Positions 37,601-48,988 of a DNA stretch of 64,000 nt are shown here, piece by piece (the stretch's first letter is position 1; each line of letters begins with the position of its first letter). The notes below the pieces were generated by a model. That model made no database searches and had not been told where the DNA came from. It saw only the letters and a list, made by a program, of their open reading frames with translations. Source of the stretch: Owenia fusiformis (Eukaryota; Annelida; Polychaeta; Sabellida; Oweniidae). Both the position numbers and the translations under genes were made by a program. The stretch covers positions 7,310,030-7,374,029 of the forward strand of contig CAIIXF020000009.1 of assembly GCA_903813345.2 (NCBI GenBank). Reading direction: 5' to 3'.

Positions 37601-40600
37601 TCCTGTTTATCTCTTCATCCATCATTCATCCATTCTATTACAGTTGGGGGGGGGCACATTTTTGGGAGGGAGCAGTGGCTTGATGTGAGACAAGCCTCGG
37701 CAGTGTGTTCATGAGTAAGGTTGAAAACACTATTGCCACAATTTAACATATTAGCATTCAGTCCATCGCCTGGCAACTCGTTTTCCAGATTCATTGCCAA
37801 GATTGAAAAGTGGTTGCCATTGGCACTCAAACCTCTAACCAGAAAAATGGTGGCCATTTTGGGACCCCGGGAATAAAGCCAAGGGAAGCACCTTCCCCAC
37901 CATTCAAGTTCTCAGCCAGAGTCTGTGAAATCCCCTCAATTAGTTTATCTCCATATGGAGGTGAAGTATGAAGGAGGGGGGGGGGGGGGGAGATCACAAG
38001 GGCTTAAAACAATATTTATTTGTTTTCTTATTTGAGCCATTATAAATATCAATCAATCTACATAATACAGGGTGTTCACCCTGTACAATTTGTACATAAT
38101 CCTCCTAAGCAAATGTCCAAAATCTGTACCTCCTCCTTCCTTAGAAAGAAATAAAAACGAATGTTTGTTTCCAATAGAAAATGGAAAATTTTGTATTTGA
38201 AGTCTGGATTTTGGAGCCCTGCATATTGCATGTACATGCATGTTGCCTGGTTCATATCACATTTTGCTGTTTTGTGACACTGTGTGGATCTTAATGTACA
38301 GGCGGATTGACAGATTTTTTTTTAAAAATACTTATTGGCAATTAAGGATATATCTGATTGAAAATCCCCTTTAGATCATATTGTATATGAATGAGAATTA
38401 AGGTAGTCCACAGATTTGACCTTTACTTGACCTTCAGTGACCTTCGAAAGGTCAAAAAAGTTGATTTATCAAATTGATTTTTGGATGTAAATTTTGATCA
38501 GCTTAATCACAAAAGACATTAACTCATTTGTCATGCTCAAAACAACATTCACTAATTATATAGTTGTGCTATATTTCAGTTACAAACACGCTATTGATGG
38601 CCTGTATCGTGTTTACCTGGAGAGAGGCGTACAGGGTCTGTTCAAAGGCGTAACTATGGCCAGTAGTAGGGCTGTCCTCATGACTGTGGGGCAGGTAGGT
38701 TGTCATGTCAACTGCCTCCTGACTGGGGGTTGATTACCATAGCAATGCTGATCATGACTTTGGAACATAGGCTACCAAAGCAACTGCCTTCATCCTTTTG
38801 ATATAGCAACCGTTACTATGACTTCAAAGTTTATTTCATAGCAACTGTTCTTGGGACTGCAGGACAGGTTATTTGAGAAACAGTTTGTAGGAAACAGTCC
38901 GTAAAATTGCAGGACAGGTGTTAGAATATATTTCTAATGCAACTTTCCATAACCTATGGCACCTACATCACTATAGTAACTGTCATAACTTAATGATAGG
39001 TTCATGGAAGTGCTACCATAGCAACATTTTCATGATTTTAGTGATCGATCCTCACTCCTCAGGAACTGAACATGTTGATTTTGAGTACTTACTAGTATTT
39101 CCTTTCGGGTAGCTTATGCTAGTGATTGTTACCATGGCAACTCTTTAAAAATGCCACTGTAAACGGAAATCGGATTGTTCACATTACTCCATGGCAGTTA
39201 GTGAAGGATGACAGCTTAAAGTTGTCGGAAACTATGTTCTTATATGGCAACTATTGCTGGTTATCCAATGTACCTGCATTTGGTATGAAAAATATGCTCG
39301 TCTTCATTACTCTCCGAAAGGTAAGTGATCGTAGTAACACCTAAGGAACCTCCACTTAGATGATGTTATGTAACCATATGGAACAGGTAGTATACTATAG
39401 CAACAGAGAAAGTAACCATAGCAACAATGCTTATAAAGTAGATCGTTTCAACTTTGTATGAGAATGCCAGCTATTAAAAATTAATGCTTTGATAGTAATT
39501 GCATAAGTGGTGCACCCTTGACAAATTCATAATTTGAACTTCATGGTTCAGATTTGACCTACCTGATTTTAACATGTTAATGCAAATTATGTGTTTAGTT
39601 GAGACATCACCACTCATGCAGTAACTGATTTATAGGCTTCTGCAGCATGGGTGTTGTACGCAGAAAATCTTACAACTGCTAATGTTTGTATTACAGGAAA
39701 TGTTCAGTGTTGTAAAATTGCTTGATGGAACGCTGTTGTTTTAATTCTTTAGGAAAGAAGGGCTGAATGTGAGATTTACTGATAAGCTGCTGATCTCTTG
39801 AAACAATGCTGCTTTGACATAACCATGATATGCTCCCAGGCCCGTAGCCAGCTTTTGCGAAGTGGGGTTCACTTTTCAAAAAAAATCCAAGGATGTTCAC
39901 ACTTGACAACTTTGGCCCAAAACCACTTGAAAAATGCTCAGAATTGTGAAAAACTGCATGATTTTGAAATAATTTTTTGGCCTTGCTATGAGACTGGCTT
40001 CTTGCTGTCTAATATCAAGCCATGAAAAGCTGTCTATGTTGCTACATTGGCTTTCTTAAAAGCCCATGGTTGCTATAAATAATGTATAAGTGGTATTTAA
40101 TCCTAATTTTAATTTTCTAACGACAAGAACCTTCCCATGAAATAACATTATGAAGAAAATATTTTCGACATCTAATTTTCCGAACCTGGCAAAAATTAGG
40201 CAATAGGAAAATTAAATGATTAGGCAAAATTACCACTTATACAGTATGTAAGGGGAGGCATCAAAAGTTCAATGTCGGATCGGAAACTAAATAAATCTAG
40301 TTTTGACTCTGACCCCCTCCCTACCCCCAAAACTAAATACCATGAAAGTTGATCGCTGACTTCCGGTTTGAGAATTTGAAAAATTATTGCTAAACACGAT
40401 CTAGTTTTTGTTAATTCCTATTGTAATTTGCGGCTTTTAACAACTATCGATAGAATAGAATCCATTGGAATGATCTTGACGGAGAAAGCATCAGGTAAAA
40501 TCTTTATTTTTAAACCATTCCAAGGCATTCTGAGTCGAAATTGGCAAAAATTTGAAAAGTTGAAATTTGTCGAAAGCAAACTGAAATGGGTTTGAACCCC

Positions 40601-43600
40601 CTCCCCCCTAACTAGATTTATTTAGTTTTCTATCCGACATCGAACTTTTGATGCCTCCCCTAAGCGCAAGTGCCAATGGGAAAGTACCAAAAATGATTAC
40701 AGAACACAGCCAGAAAAAGAAAACATCTAAGATTGCACCAGTCATGAGGAAAAACAAACCCCAACAATCCCAAATCAAGTATCCCAACATTAAGTTGCAG
40801 CATGTATTTGAATTGGTGTGTGTTGTCTTGCTGTGTTATAGCTATAAGCATGCTATAGATGGCCTATATAGGGTGCTAGTTGACGAAGGTGTGACAAAGC
40901 TATGGTCAGGAGTCACCATGGCTTGTGCCAGGGCAGTCTTAATGACCATAGGACAGGTAACAAACAAGCATTTAATTCTATAAATTCAAGTAAGACCTAA
41001 GAATGTTGTATTAGACAATGGGAGGGACAATGAGGGAGGGGTATTGCATACAGATGGTGTTGCTTTTTGAACATCCTTTAGTGAAGTATACAAAGTTGCC
41101 TTTGGTTGGTCAATAATAAGTCTAAGCCTCAATATCCCCATAGGAGATCATTCCCCACTGGTAGATCTGGAGGGGGGGGGGGGGGCAGGCAGATCTGTCT
41201 AGGATGGGCCGAAAAAGATTTTAGGGTCCCAATTAGACAGCCCTTTTGTCATTACTGGGCCTTTTTTACCTTATTTTTAAGTCTAGATTATCAAGTAAAT
41301 AGGTAATGTTTGGGCCCACTTGTTTTGGTTTTAGGGGTCTACAATTTTCTTCTTAAGTTATTTCATTAACTAAAATAAAACGATTCTTATATTTTATTTT
41401 TATAAAATAGGTAAGCCAGTTGCTTAGAGATAACTCTATTTATTTATACATAATTGCTACACTTTTTTGTTTTAAAAGTTTTTAATAACTTATCAGGCCA
41501 GGTGTGGCGTCATGTAAATGCCTTGTACAATTGTTCTCTCTTGTTTTCCAGATCTCATTCTACGATCAAATCAAAGTTTTGTTACTCACTACTAAATACT
41601 TTGATGACAATGTGATTACTCACTTCTCTGCAAGTACAATGGCTGTAAGTACTCACTGAAATGTTCATGTATTATACTCAGATACGTAAAAATTTAAACT
41701 CAAATTTTACCAAATCATGCCAAATCTGTGGAACACCAAGTTGAACACTATCACACTTAGGATATCAATGTTGTTCCATTTACACAGGTTTTACTGTATA
41801 TACATATCAAGCTGACATGCCCATTTTAATCTAGTTTCCTGTATATAAATATAACGCTGACATGCACATTTTAATCCAGTTTCCTGTACATAAATATCAA
41901 GCTGACACGCCCATTTTAATCCAGTTTCCTTATATAAATATAACGCTGACATGCACATTTTAATCCAGTTTCCTGTACATAAATATCAAGCTGACACGCC
42001 CATTTTAATCCAGTTTCCTGTATATAAATATAGAGCTGACATGCCCATTTTAATCTAGTTTCCTGTATATAAATATAAAGCTGACATGCACATTTTAATT
42101 CAGTTTCCTGAATATAAATATCAAACTGACACGCCCATTTTAATCCAGTTTCCTGTATATAAATATAAAGCTGACACGCCCATTTTAATCCAGTTTCCTG
42201 TACATAAATATCAAGCTGACATGCCCATTTTAATCCAGTTTCCTGTACATAAATATCAAGCTGACATGCCCATTTTAATCCAGTTTCCTGTATATAAATA
42301 TAAAGCTGACATGCCCATTTTAATCTAGTTTCCTGTATATAAATATAAAGCTGACATGCACATTTTAATCCAGTTTCCTGAATGTAAATATAAAGCTGAC
42401 ATGCACATTTTAATCCAGATTCCTGTACATGAATATCAAGCTGACTTTTATTATTTTATCATTTTAATCCAGTTTCCTGAATATAAATATCAAGCTGACA
42501 CACCCATTTTAATCCAGTTTCCTAGGAGCTTTAATCATTCACAGTTTACCCCGATTTGCATTCCAGGGAGGCATAGCTACAGCAATGACACAACCTTTAG
42601 ATGTGATGAAAACAAGAGTTATGAATGCCAAGCCAGGGCAGTACAAGGTAAATGCATGTAGCATCATTAGTAGTACAATAACTTCATTTCGAATGGCCCT
42701 CGGTCCAATATTTCACTATATTGCCCGCAGAAATGACGTTATTAGTATTACTACCACCGTTAACGACCAGGACTGAAACAGCAAGAAAATCTTACGCACT
42801 GAATGATATCTAATTTCCTGGGGAAAATTGCTGGTTGCATTCTCGACCGGGCAATATTGACCACCACTATGACGTCACATATTGCTCAGGTCAATATAGT
42901 AAAATGTATGCCTTCTAAACTAGCACTAAAACCCCTAGAACTGGCCCGGCAAGGTGGTAATTGGTGTTCATGAGCAACCAATTTGGCTTTTAGTAAAGAT
43001 TATGTTATTTGTTTTTATTTGTCTGTTCCTTATTAATGGTTTAATGGATGACTGTTAGATATTAATAAGGTACTTTCAAAAATATACAAAACAATACAAT
43101 TAGACAAACAGAGTATCTTATGCATTTCTAGGGGTTAGGTTATACAGTAGAGTGACTTTATGATTTACATCTGTATCATCTTAGTTTTGCCTGATTTGTA
43201 TTTATGATTGTTATTTTTCAGAGTTTGATGCACTGTGCAGTTGATGTAGCAAAGAATGGTCCTATGGGATTCTTCAAGGTATGTGTTGCACCTCATATCT
43301 TCTAAATACATGCGTAGTTTTATTTTGTATGTATTAAAGAATTTTTACTTTTATAATGATATGAAATCCTTGTAGAAATACAATAAATAAACACCTTTTA
43401 ATTTGTTTGTTTTTGTTTTCCCCTCCCACCCTCCAAAGATTTGGCCTTTTGTCAGGATGTAAAACATACAGGCCAGACCAAAAAATGTTACCCATTCTGA
43501 TTGTATACTAATATAATAAGGGTCACATTTTTGGCCCACGTTGTATGATCAACTTTGAATGGCTTCATATGACTTTCATCTTTTCCAGGGTTTTGTACTT

Positions 43601-43870
43601 CTTGCTTAATCCAGAAAATCTTACACCTTGTTCAGACACCATCAGTTGCGAAGGTCACGTGATGGCTATCCCTACCGTGTAAAATAAGGGTGATGTCTTT
43701 GGCCCACTCTGTATGATCAACTTAAAATGGCTTCATATGTGTTTCATTTCTTCCAGGGTTTTGTACCAGCATTTGTACGTCTAGCACCACAGACCATCCT
43801 TACTTTCCTCTTCTTTGAACAACTGCGACAAAGATTTGGCACTGACCCCCCAGAGACTAAAGATAACTAA
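31666..43870 (+). CDS. SLC25A10: Mitochondrial dicarboxylate carrier, SLC25A10 type, complete
   Basis: Inner-membrane carrier expected to exchange malate or succinate for phosphate or sulfur anions. Exons: 31666-31797, 32967-33086, 33658-33818, 34218-34259, then either 38580-38694 (5a) or 40842-40956 (5b), then 41552-41644, 42567-42647, 43222-43278, 43757-43870. With one exon 5 the total is 915 bp, 304 residues; human has 287. The three mitochondrial-carrier repeats are clear. Their signatures are HPLDLLKVHLQTQ (exons 1/2), TPADMVNVRMQND (exons 3/4; the Asn in place of a basic residue also occurs in human) and QPLDVMKTRVMN (exon 7). MTQP and FFEQLRQRFG lie near the C-terminus. The start ATG follows an in-frame TAA and has A at -3. 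Intron 2 uses a GC donor (CAG|GCAAGT). Two alternative exon 5 copies are the main oddity. Confidence 0.96.
33117..33207. mobile_element. Short CAGGCCCGTAGCCAG-family MITE
   Basis: CAGGTCTGTAGCCAGG, a G-run and CTACGGGCCTG make an internally deleted copy that starts 30 bp after the GC donor of SLC25A10 exon 2. Confidence 0.7.
35208..35340. mobile_element. CAGGCCCGTAGCCAG-family MITE, degenerate left end
   Basis: GCCCATAGCCAGCA at the left and GCTGGCTACAGGCCTG at the right, with a G-run between. In SLC25A10 intron 4. Confidence 0.65.
35561..35860. mobile_element. 300-bp MITE with TTAACCTCTTGA ends
   Basis: TTAACCTCTTGA and TCAAGAGGTTAA are perfect inverse ends. If TTAA is the target, this is a piggyBac-like MITE. 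Confidence 0.7.
36329..36459. mobile_element. 131-bp MITE with GAAAGCCCAAATTTT ends
   Basis: TACTGTGAAAGCCCAAATTT pairs with AAATTTGGGCTTTCGTAGTA. Confidence 0.65.
36541..37183 (+). mobile_element. 5'-truncated non-LTR (LINE) retrotransposon
   Basis: A 643-bp insert is flanked by a perfect 13-bp target duplication ATCATTAAAGATC (36528-36540 and 37184-37196). It ends in ATAAAG..CTAAAAAAAAAA. From its truncation point one frame runs open to a stop at 37007. It encodes the C-terminal tail of a reverse transcriptase ORF2: NRTRCDFIFTGHLF followed by the zinc-knuckle-like KCICGFKQQTTKHLIFKCP (C-x-C-x8-H-x4-C) and LW. About 176 bp of 3' UTR follow. It lies in SLC25A10 intron 4, sense to the gene. 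The intact frame and perfect duplication argue for a recent insertion. The clade is not assigned (Jockey/CR1/I-like tails share this motif). Confidence 0.9.
37333..37438. mobile_element. Pogo/Tigger-like MITE fragment
   Basis: CAGTGAAACCTGTAAAGTGG, then AAGTGGAACACTTTAGAGG and GGCGTTCCATTTATAAAAG. Same family as 17290-17451, with a degraded right end. Confidence 0.5.
38580..38694 (+). CDS. SLC25A10: SLC25A10 alternative exon 5a
   Basis: A 115-bp exon preceded by ATATTTCAG and followed by GTAGGT. It enters in phase 2 and leaves in phase 0, encoding 38 residues from YKHAIDGLYRV to MTVGQ. It forms the second half of the matrix helix of carrier repeat 2 and the fourth membrane helix, with VYLERGVQGLFKG and TMASSRAVL. 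The TMASSR text matches human SLC25A10 more closely than 5b does. Confidence 0.93.
38640..39130 (+). repeat. Degenerate tandem repeat seeded at the exon 5a donor
   Basis: Degenerate units recall the exon 5a end and donor: CATGACTGTGGGGCAGGTAG, later CATGACTTTGGAACATAGG, GGGACTGCAGGACAGGTTAT and AAATTGCAGGACAGGTG, with ACCATAGCAAC-type text between. The similarity is low and the period irregular. Confidence 0.4.
39837..39985. mobile_element. CAGGCCCGTAGCCAG-family MITE, left part only
   Basis: CAGGCCCGTAGCCAGC at 39837, with family interior text to about 39985. The right end is missing. Confidence 0.6.
40086..40247. mobile_element. MITE with ACCACTTATA ends, copy 2
   Basis: TGTATAAGTGGTATTTAATC and AATTACCACTTATACAGTA are inverse ends. 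It is an inverted relative of 20925-21097. Confidence 0.65.
40251..40660. mobile_element. 410-bp MITE with GGGGAGGCATCAAAAGTTC ends
   Basis: AGGGGAGGCATCAAAAGTTC and GAACTTTTGATGCCTCCCC are perfect inverse ends, with TA on each side. The inverted repeat extends inward (AACTAAATAAATCTAGTT against AACTAGATTTATTTAGTT). It ends 181 bp before exon 5b. Confidence 0.75.
40842..40956 (+). CDS. SLC25A10: SLC25A10 alternative exon 5b
   Basis: A 115-bp exon preceded by GTGTTATAG and followed by GTAACA. Length and phases are identical to exon 5a. It encodes 38 residues from YKHAIDGLYRV to MTIGQ, with 27 of 38 identical to 5a. The differing residues cluster in the matrix helix (LVDEGVTKLWSG) and just before the conserved Arg of helix 4 (MACARAVL). 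Both copies are open, with intact splice sites, so neither looks like a pseudo-exon. Using both would add 115 bp and shift the frame, which fits mutually exclusive use. Confidence 0.93.
41805..42525 (+). repeat. 45-bp minisatellite in SLC25A10 intron 6
   Basis: About 16 units contain AGCTGACATGCCCATTTTAA and CCAGTTTCCTGTATATAAAT. They end about 40 bp before exon 7 (42567-42647). The 45-bp period leaves a plus frame open as a 15-residue repeat, which is not a gene. Confidence 0.9.
42693..42958. mobile_element. GGCCCTCGGTCCAATATTTC element, copy 1
   Basis: From GGCCCTCGGTCCAATATTTC to AACTGGCCCGGCAAGGTGG. The inverted full-length relative is at 55187-55462. Confidence 0.7.
43495..43775 (+). 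repeat. 168-bp tandem duplication of the SLC25A10 exon 9 acceptor
   Basis: The text from about 43500 to 43600 recurs 168 bp later. Shared blocks are TTGTATGATCAACTTTGAAT against CTGTATGATCAACTTAAAAT, ATGGCTTCATATG, and TTCCAGGGTTTTGTAC. The second copy is the true exon 9 start (43757). The first gives a decoy acceptor with exon start 43589, whose frame stops after six codons (GFVLLA). Confidence 0.8.
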
Positions 43871-44304
43871 TGCATAGGTAGATAATAGGAAAGGAGCTTG
43901 TATAACCGTTCTTTCAGTGTATAATATCACCCCACCCAGTGAATATTGCGATATTGTTTTATCAAGAGTGAAATGATTTTAGTAAGAAACTTCATTTGCA
44001 GGTGTATACTAAATGCATTTTATTGAACCAAGTATATACTTTCAAGGTGCTTGTAGATGGGCACTTAAAGGATGGGAAAATTTAATGTGATAAAAGATGG
44101 GAAAATTTTAATCTGAACTCTACCGCAGTATATTTATACAGTACATGTGATAAAGGACAAGAAAATTTAAATCTTAAAACTCTATCGCAGTATATTTACA
44201 TGTGTAATTAAGGATGGGGAAATTTTAATCTGGACTCTACCACAGAATTAAGGATGACAGAAATTCTAATCTGAACTCTACCACATATTATTTACACATG
44301 TGAT

Positions 44305-44442
44305 CACGCGGTCCTAACTCACCGGGGCATATCGAAACCAAAACGCCCCGCAAAACCGTTATTTTGAATTTCAAATCTACCCTGTCTTTGGAAAATCAAT
44401 GATTTTTGGTTTCGATACGCCCCAGGGAGTACCGCGTGGTGA
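44305..44442. repeat. Inverted repeat in the 3' flank of SLC25A10
   Basis: GCGGTCCTAACTCACCGGGG and GGGGCATATCGAAACCAAAA pair with TTTTGGTTTCGATACGCCCC and GGGAGTACCGC. Confidence 0.6.
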
Positions 44443-45177
44443 TAAAGTATTGGAAAATTTTAATCTGAATAAATCTGAATATTTTTATGTGAGGAATCCA
44501 GAATCATGACAAACTACTGATATTATATTAAATGCATTGCAAGATTTCTTTGTCTTCCAACGGTGGATAAGGGATTAACACAATGTGAACATTTGAAATG
44601 ACCTTTCAACACGATGATGCATTCTCTGAAAACTTGAAGTTGTTTAGAGGTTTTAATTGATTTTTCATGTTCATGTACATCAGAATTGAGGAGGTAGAAT
44701 GGTATATAAGTAACCTGTTGTTTTTTGGATGAACATACCATTTTGACCGCGTAAATTCAAGCCATATTATATAAGTATTATATAGGTATATAAGTAACTC
44801 AAGCCACTTTCAAGATGAAATCATGTGAAGAATTTTAACCAGCAGTGGATTGATACTGTATGTTGAATTTTAAAGTATCAGGTTTTACAGTTTTTAGAGT
44901 TTAATCTACATTGACTAAGCAGGCTCTAGTTGTTTTATAGCATTGCAATGTTTATATATATGTATGCTTTTATCATTCACGGCAAATTAGGCCTATATTT
45001 CAATGGAAACTATTTTAACAAAATCATGTATGTATACAAAACAAAAATGGCGAGTAATGTCAAACACAGACCCAAGAATGTCATTGTGTTGGTTTTCATT
45101 AAATGCCTAAAGATGGCAGCAATGTGTTCAATAATGATTTGTACTGTGATTTGTGCCCCAACATAGTAGGATTAAAC

Positions 45178-45183
45178 AATAAA
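45178..45183 (+). terminator. SLC25A10: Candidate polyadenylation signal for SLC25A10
   Basis: AATAAA lies 1.3 kb after the stop codon. Further AATAAA sites follow near 45358, 45550, 45570 and 45825, so the true 3' end is uncertain. Confidence 0.35.
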
Positions 45184-45908
45184 AGTCTCTCGGGCCTTCA
45201 ATTACCTAAGGTTGTGAAATTGTGACAAACAATTGTGACATACAATTATTACGTACAATTGTGACATGCAATCCTGAATTTCAATTCAACCCGTTAAGAA
45301 ATAATTTACGAAAATAAAATTAATCCATAATTTTAAGTTGTACTAGACTTGTATGAAAATAAAAACGTTATTTTGCAGTTATTGTTTCATTAAAATTTTG
45401 CAATCATTTAGTATTGATAAATTTTAATTAATCATTAATTTATGTGCTAATTAGGATATTTTTCCAATTAGCAAGATGATGTAGAATCAGAGAATGAAGA
45501 CAAGACCTAATTACTTGTGCCATAACTAATACATTCTTGGAACCATAATAAACTTGAAACCATAATAAAAATTAGTTATGTTGATTTTTTTTTATTTAAT
45601 GTCATGAAAAATCATTTTTGTAAGTTCGTTTACTAACATGCAATTTTCATGAATGTATTGCAAACTCAAGACCTGACACTTGTCATTTTCTAATTTTCTG
45701 AATGATTTTATTTAGTGTCAAAATAGAACAAGCAATTACTCATCTCTGTGAATCCCAATATGGGAAATCCATCTTCATTAACAATGTACATTTCAAGAAG
45801 CATTTTATTGGAAATATACATGTTGAATAAAATTCATGAAAGTAATAAAATATAAAGTTAACTGAATGATGTGCTGTTTTTTACCCAGGACTGCATAAAT
45901 AAGACATT

Positions 45909-46016
45909 AAAATGCAAAATGTCACCACCTGCCATTTGCTATAGATGCTTACTGCCAACCATGAAAGGTAGAGACTAATAACAATATGTCAACAATTTTT
46001 GGGTGGTGACATGAAA
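45909..46016 (+). mobile_element. ATGTCACCAC short interspersed element
   Basis: TGCAAAATGTCACCACCTGC opens and GGGTGGTGACATGAAAA closes the copy. It is in the same orientation as its relatives at 50939, 62488 and 63507. A further partial copy is at 46213-46306. Confidence 0.65.
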
Positions 46017-47642
46017 AAATGAGGAATTGTAAAAACTAAAATGTTACAAAACCTGTTATTTTAGTCTTAAATTCAACAAGCTGTTTTTTTAAATGAAACA
46101 GGAAAACCTGCATTAGGCCATTTGGATATGGTTAAATTTGGTAGATAGATGTTATTGATATATGTATGATAGCACTATATAAAAAAAATGATGATGCAGA
46201 AATAACTCATAATAGCAAAACCAGAAGACCAATACAGACACCAACTGCCAAACACCAACTACAGTTAGAGACTATAGTTACATGTAACCACTTCTGGTGG
46301 GAACATAAAATTGAATTCCTGAACATTTTTGGTTGATTTTATCAGAGAGCCCTATTTCTAAAGGCTGTTTCAAGTGAACAGAACACATGTCATATATTAA
46401 TAGTGATGATGTGAGCAGATCATTTATTATACACATTATACACAATAAACAGGATAATCGAAACATATTTCAACTACAATTTGACAGTTTAAACAATATG
46501 ATGTATCATAACTACAAAAACACCATTATGCAGCCATTTTGGATTTTCTGAGCCACAAATCAAAAAAGCGATATATACATGTATTTGGGACCTACCCTTC
46601 TACGATTTGAATGTAATAAAGCCATATACTGAGGAGATCTCGAAATTAACTATATTTTGGGTTTCCACAAATGTGACCCCATTGGTTGGGCCAAAAACTA
46701 AGAATATGCACTGTATGTTGAATAAATATATTTTATCTATACACTATAAACATTTTATACAGTTACACCGATTAAGAATTTGGTTTGAATTAAAAACATT
46801 ATTGCTATTTAGAAAATGTCGGCCATTTTCCACCAAATATGAAGTTCATCAGAAAACTAGTTTTACTTCAGTTTGAGAAATGGACCAACAGAAGGATGGA
46901 TGGCTTCCCAATACCTAATAACATTTTTTGATACACTATATCCTTCCACTAAAAAAGAAAATTCCACTGGTATTGTGAGTTATGCTCTGGACAGACGAAT
47001 GGACGAATAGCTTTGCTATATCCTTTTTGCACTTCATTCATTGGGCATGGTATAACAAACATTTTGAAGAATATATGGACGGTACTATTTGAACACTATA
47101 ATAATCACAAAAATAAGTTCTTTGCAAGTGTATTATTGCCAATTTAACCATGGCTAAATAATTCAACCAATTAGATTGCTTTTTTACAGTTCATTAGACA
47201 ACAATGAACACTTTGGTCTATAACTGCACTGCTCAAAGTAACATAATTTTATTTCATTTCTTGATCCAGGAATCAGTGTTTTGAAATATTTGTTCATTTT
47301 TCTTGTTTTGAGTCAATTAGTTGAATTGCAAAAAATGAGATTCTTTTAATTTGCAAAACTCAGTGCTCAAAATGGGCAAATCAGAAATTTTAACAAAAAA
47401 TATCAAAATTTTGTATATGAACTAATTATATATCCCCAAACCCTAAAAAGGTTGATTAAGTCAGAAACATCTTTGATAAAATAGCAAAACAAGAAAAAAG
47501 AAGTACAGAATGGTATATAAACAGAGTTATAGTGTAAAATATACATGTATAATGAGTATAAGCATGATTATGATACAAGTCAAAGAAATAGACCAAACGC
47601 ATCATTGTCATGAATCAGATCTGATGAGCATTTCAATGTAAC

Positions 47643-48488
47643 TTTCTTAAAGTCCCCGTCTAAAGTTTGAAAATATTTTTTTATCATTCATTTACTATTT
47701 GTCAGGACTTAAAAAGTGATTTTAGAGATTTTTGAACAAAAAAAAATTTTGAAAAAAAAGTTGTGAGCATTTCATTTCTCAAATATTCAAATTTCCCACC
47801 ATTTTTTAAAAAAAGTTGAAATTTCTTAATCATCAAATATTTCTTAATGCATTTCAAAAAAGATTATCTTTTTAACACCAATGCAAAGGTTGAACAAAGG
47901 ACACACTATTTCAATAATAAAATGCCATATTTAATGGGCCACTTCAATGTTTTAACATATCAAAAATATTTTGAAACATTAGTGATGTCACTAAGGTACC
48001 AAAAACTTTTTGAAAAAAATTGAAATTTTTTTTCGATGTCAATCTTTTCTAAATATGTTAGACTTTCATTAAAAATCCAATGTTGATTGTCTAACCAGGT
48101 TAAAAGGAAGAATAAATTATGTTTTAAATATCATTGTACCATTGGTTTCTATGAGAACTAAAATTTTGAAATGCATTTTTCTCAGAACCATTTTCATGCA
48201 CTGATAAGTTCATTTCTCGCTTATTTATGAACCAATTTTCTTAATTTTTTCGGCAAAAAACATGGGAGGATAAATGCTATGCATTGGTATGAATTGTGGC
48301 TAATTAGAAGATATGAGTGACCTCTAAAAGTTGGTTTTAAATAATTTCACAAATTTTGGAACAAAAAGTCTATCAAAAACCACTTTTTGAAATTTAAAAA
48401 AAAAAGTTTCACATATCACACTTTGATAACATTGGGTAAGACTACAATATAAGCCAAAGTGGTTTAAACTTTACATGGGGCCTTTAAG
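47643..48488. mobile_element. About 845-bp inverted-end element
   Basis: TTAAAGTCCCCGTCTAAAGT at the left is mirrored by AAACTTTACATGGGGCCTTTAA at the right. The interior is poly-A/T-rich and non-coding. Confidence 0.55.
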
Positions 48489-48808
48489 AGGGGGAAATAC
48501 AGGCATATCATTGTTAATAAGAGGTGAAGGTGAAAACGCCTTAATTTGTGACAAAAACTGTTTATAATATATGTCAAAATAACCTAATGTTTTATGCATC
48601 CCTAACCTAATCACTTACAAACAATAGATACAACAATACATGTACATACAACCCACTGTTTAAATTCAACTTTGATACAAACAATAAATATAAACATAAT
48701 TTCTATCACAATCAATCCGAGATCAAGAAAAATATCAAAATGTCAGTTCAATATGGAATATAAAAAAAATTAAATGTCATAAAATCCTGACACAATGTAT
48801 AAAAATAT

Positions 48809-48988
48809 GTGATCTCCCCAGGATTTTTCTCAAGTGGGTGCAAAATTCTCATTTTCACAATGCAGACCAAAATTGGTCAACATTTGCCAACTTTTCATGA
48901 TTTTTCTCATTTTCAAGTTGGTGCATGCATGTTTTCAAAATCTCAGGTGGGTGCTGCGCCCACTTGCTTTAATGCTGGGGAGACCACT
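48809..48988. mobile_element. GATCTCCCCAG MITE, copy 1
   Basis: GTGATCTCCCCAGGATTTTT and TTAATGCTGGGGAGACCAC are inverse ends. An opposite-orientation relative is at 55663-55835. Confidence 0.65.

Noticed and set aside
42086-42661. Two plus-strand frames of 80 and 101 residues
   Set aside because: The 45-bp intronic minisatellite. Only 42567-42647 is coding, as SLC25A10 exon 7, and in its own frame.
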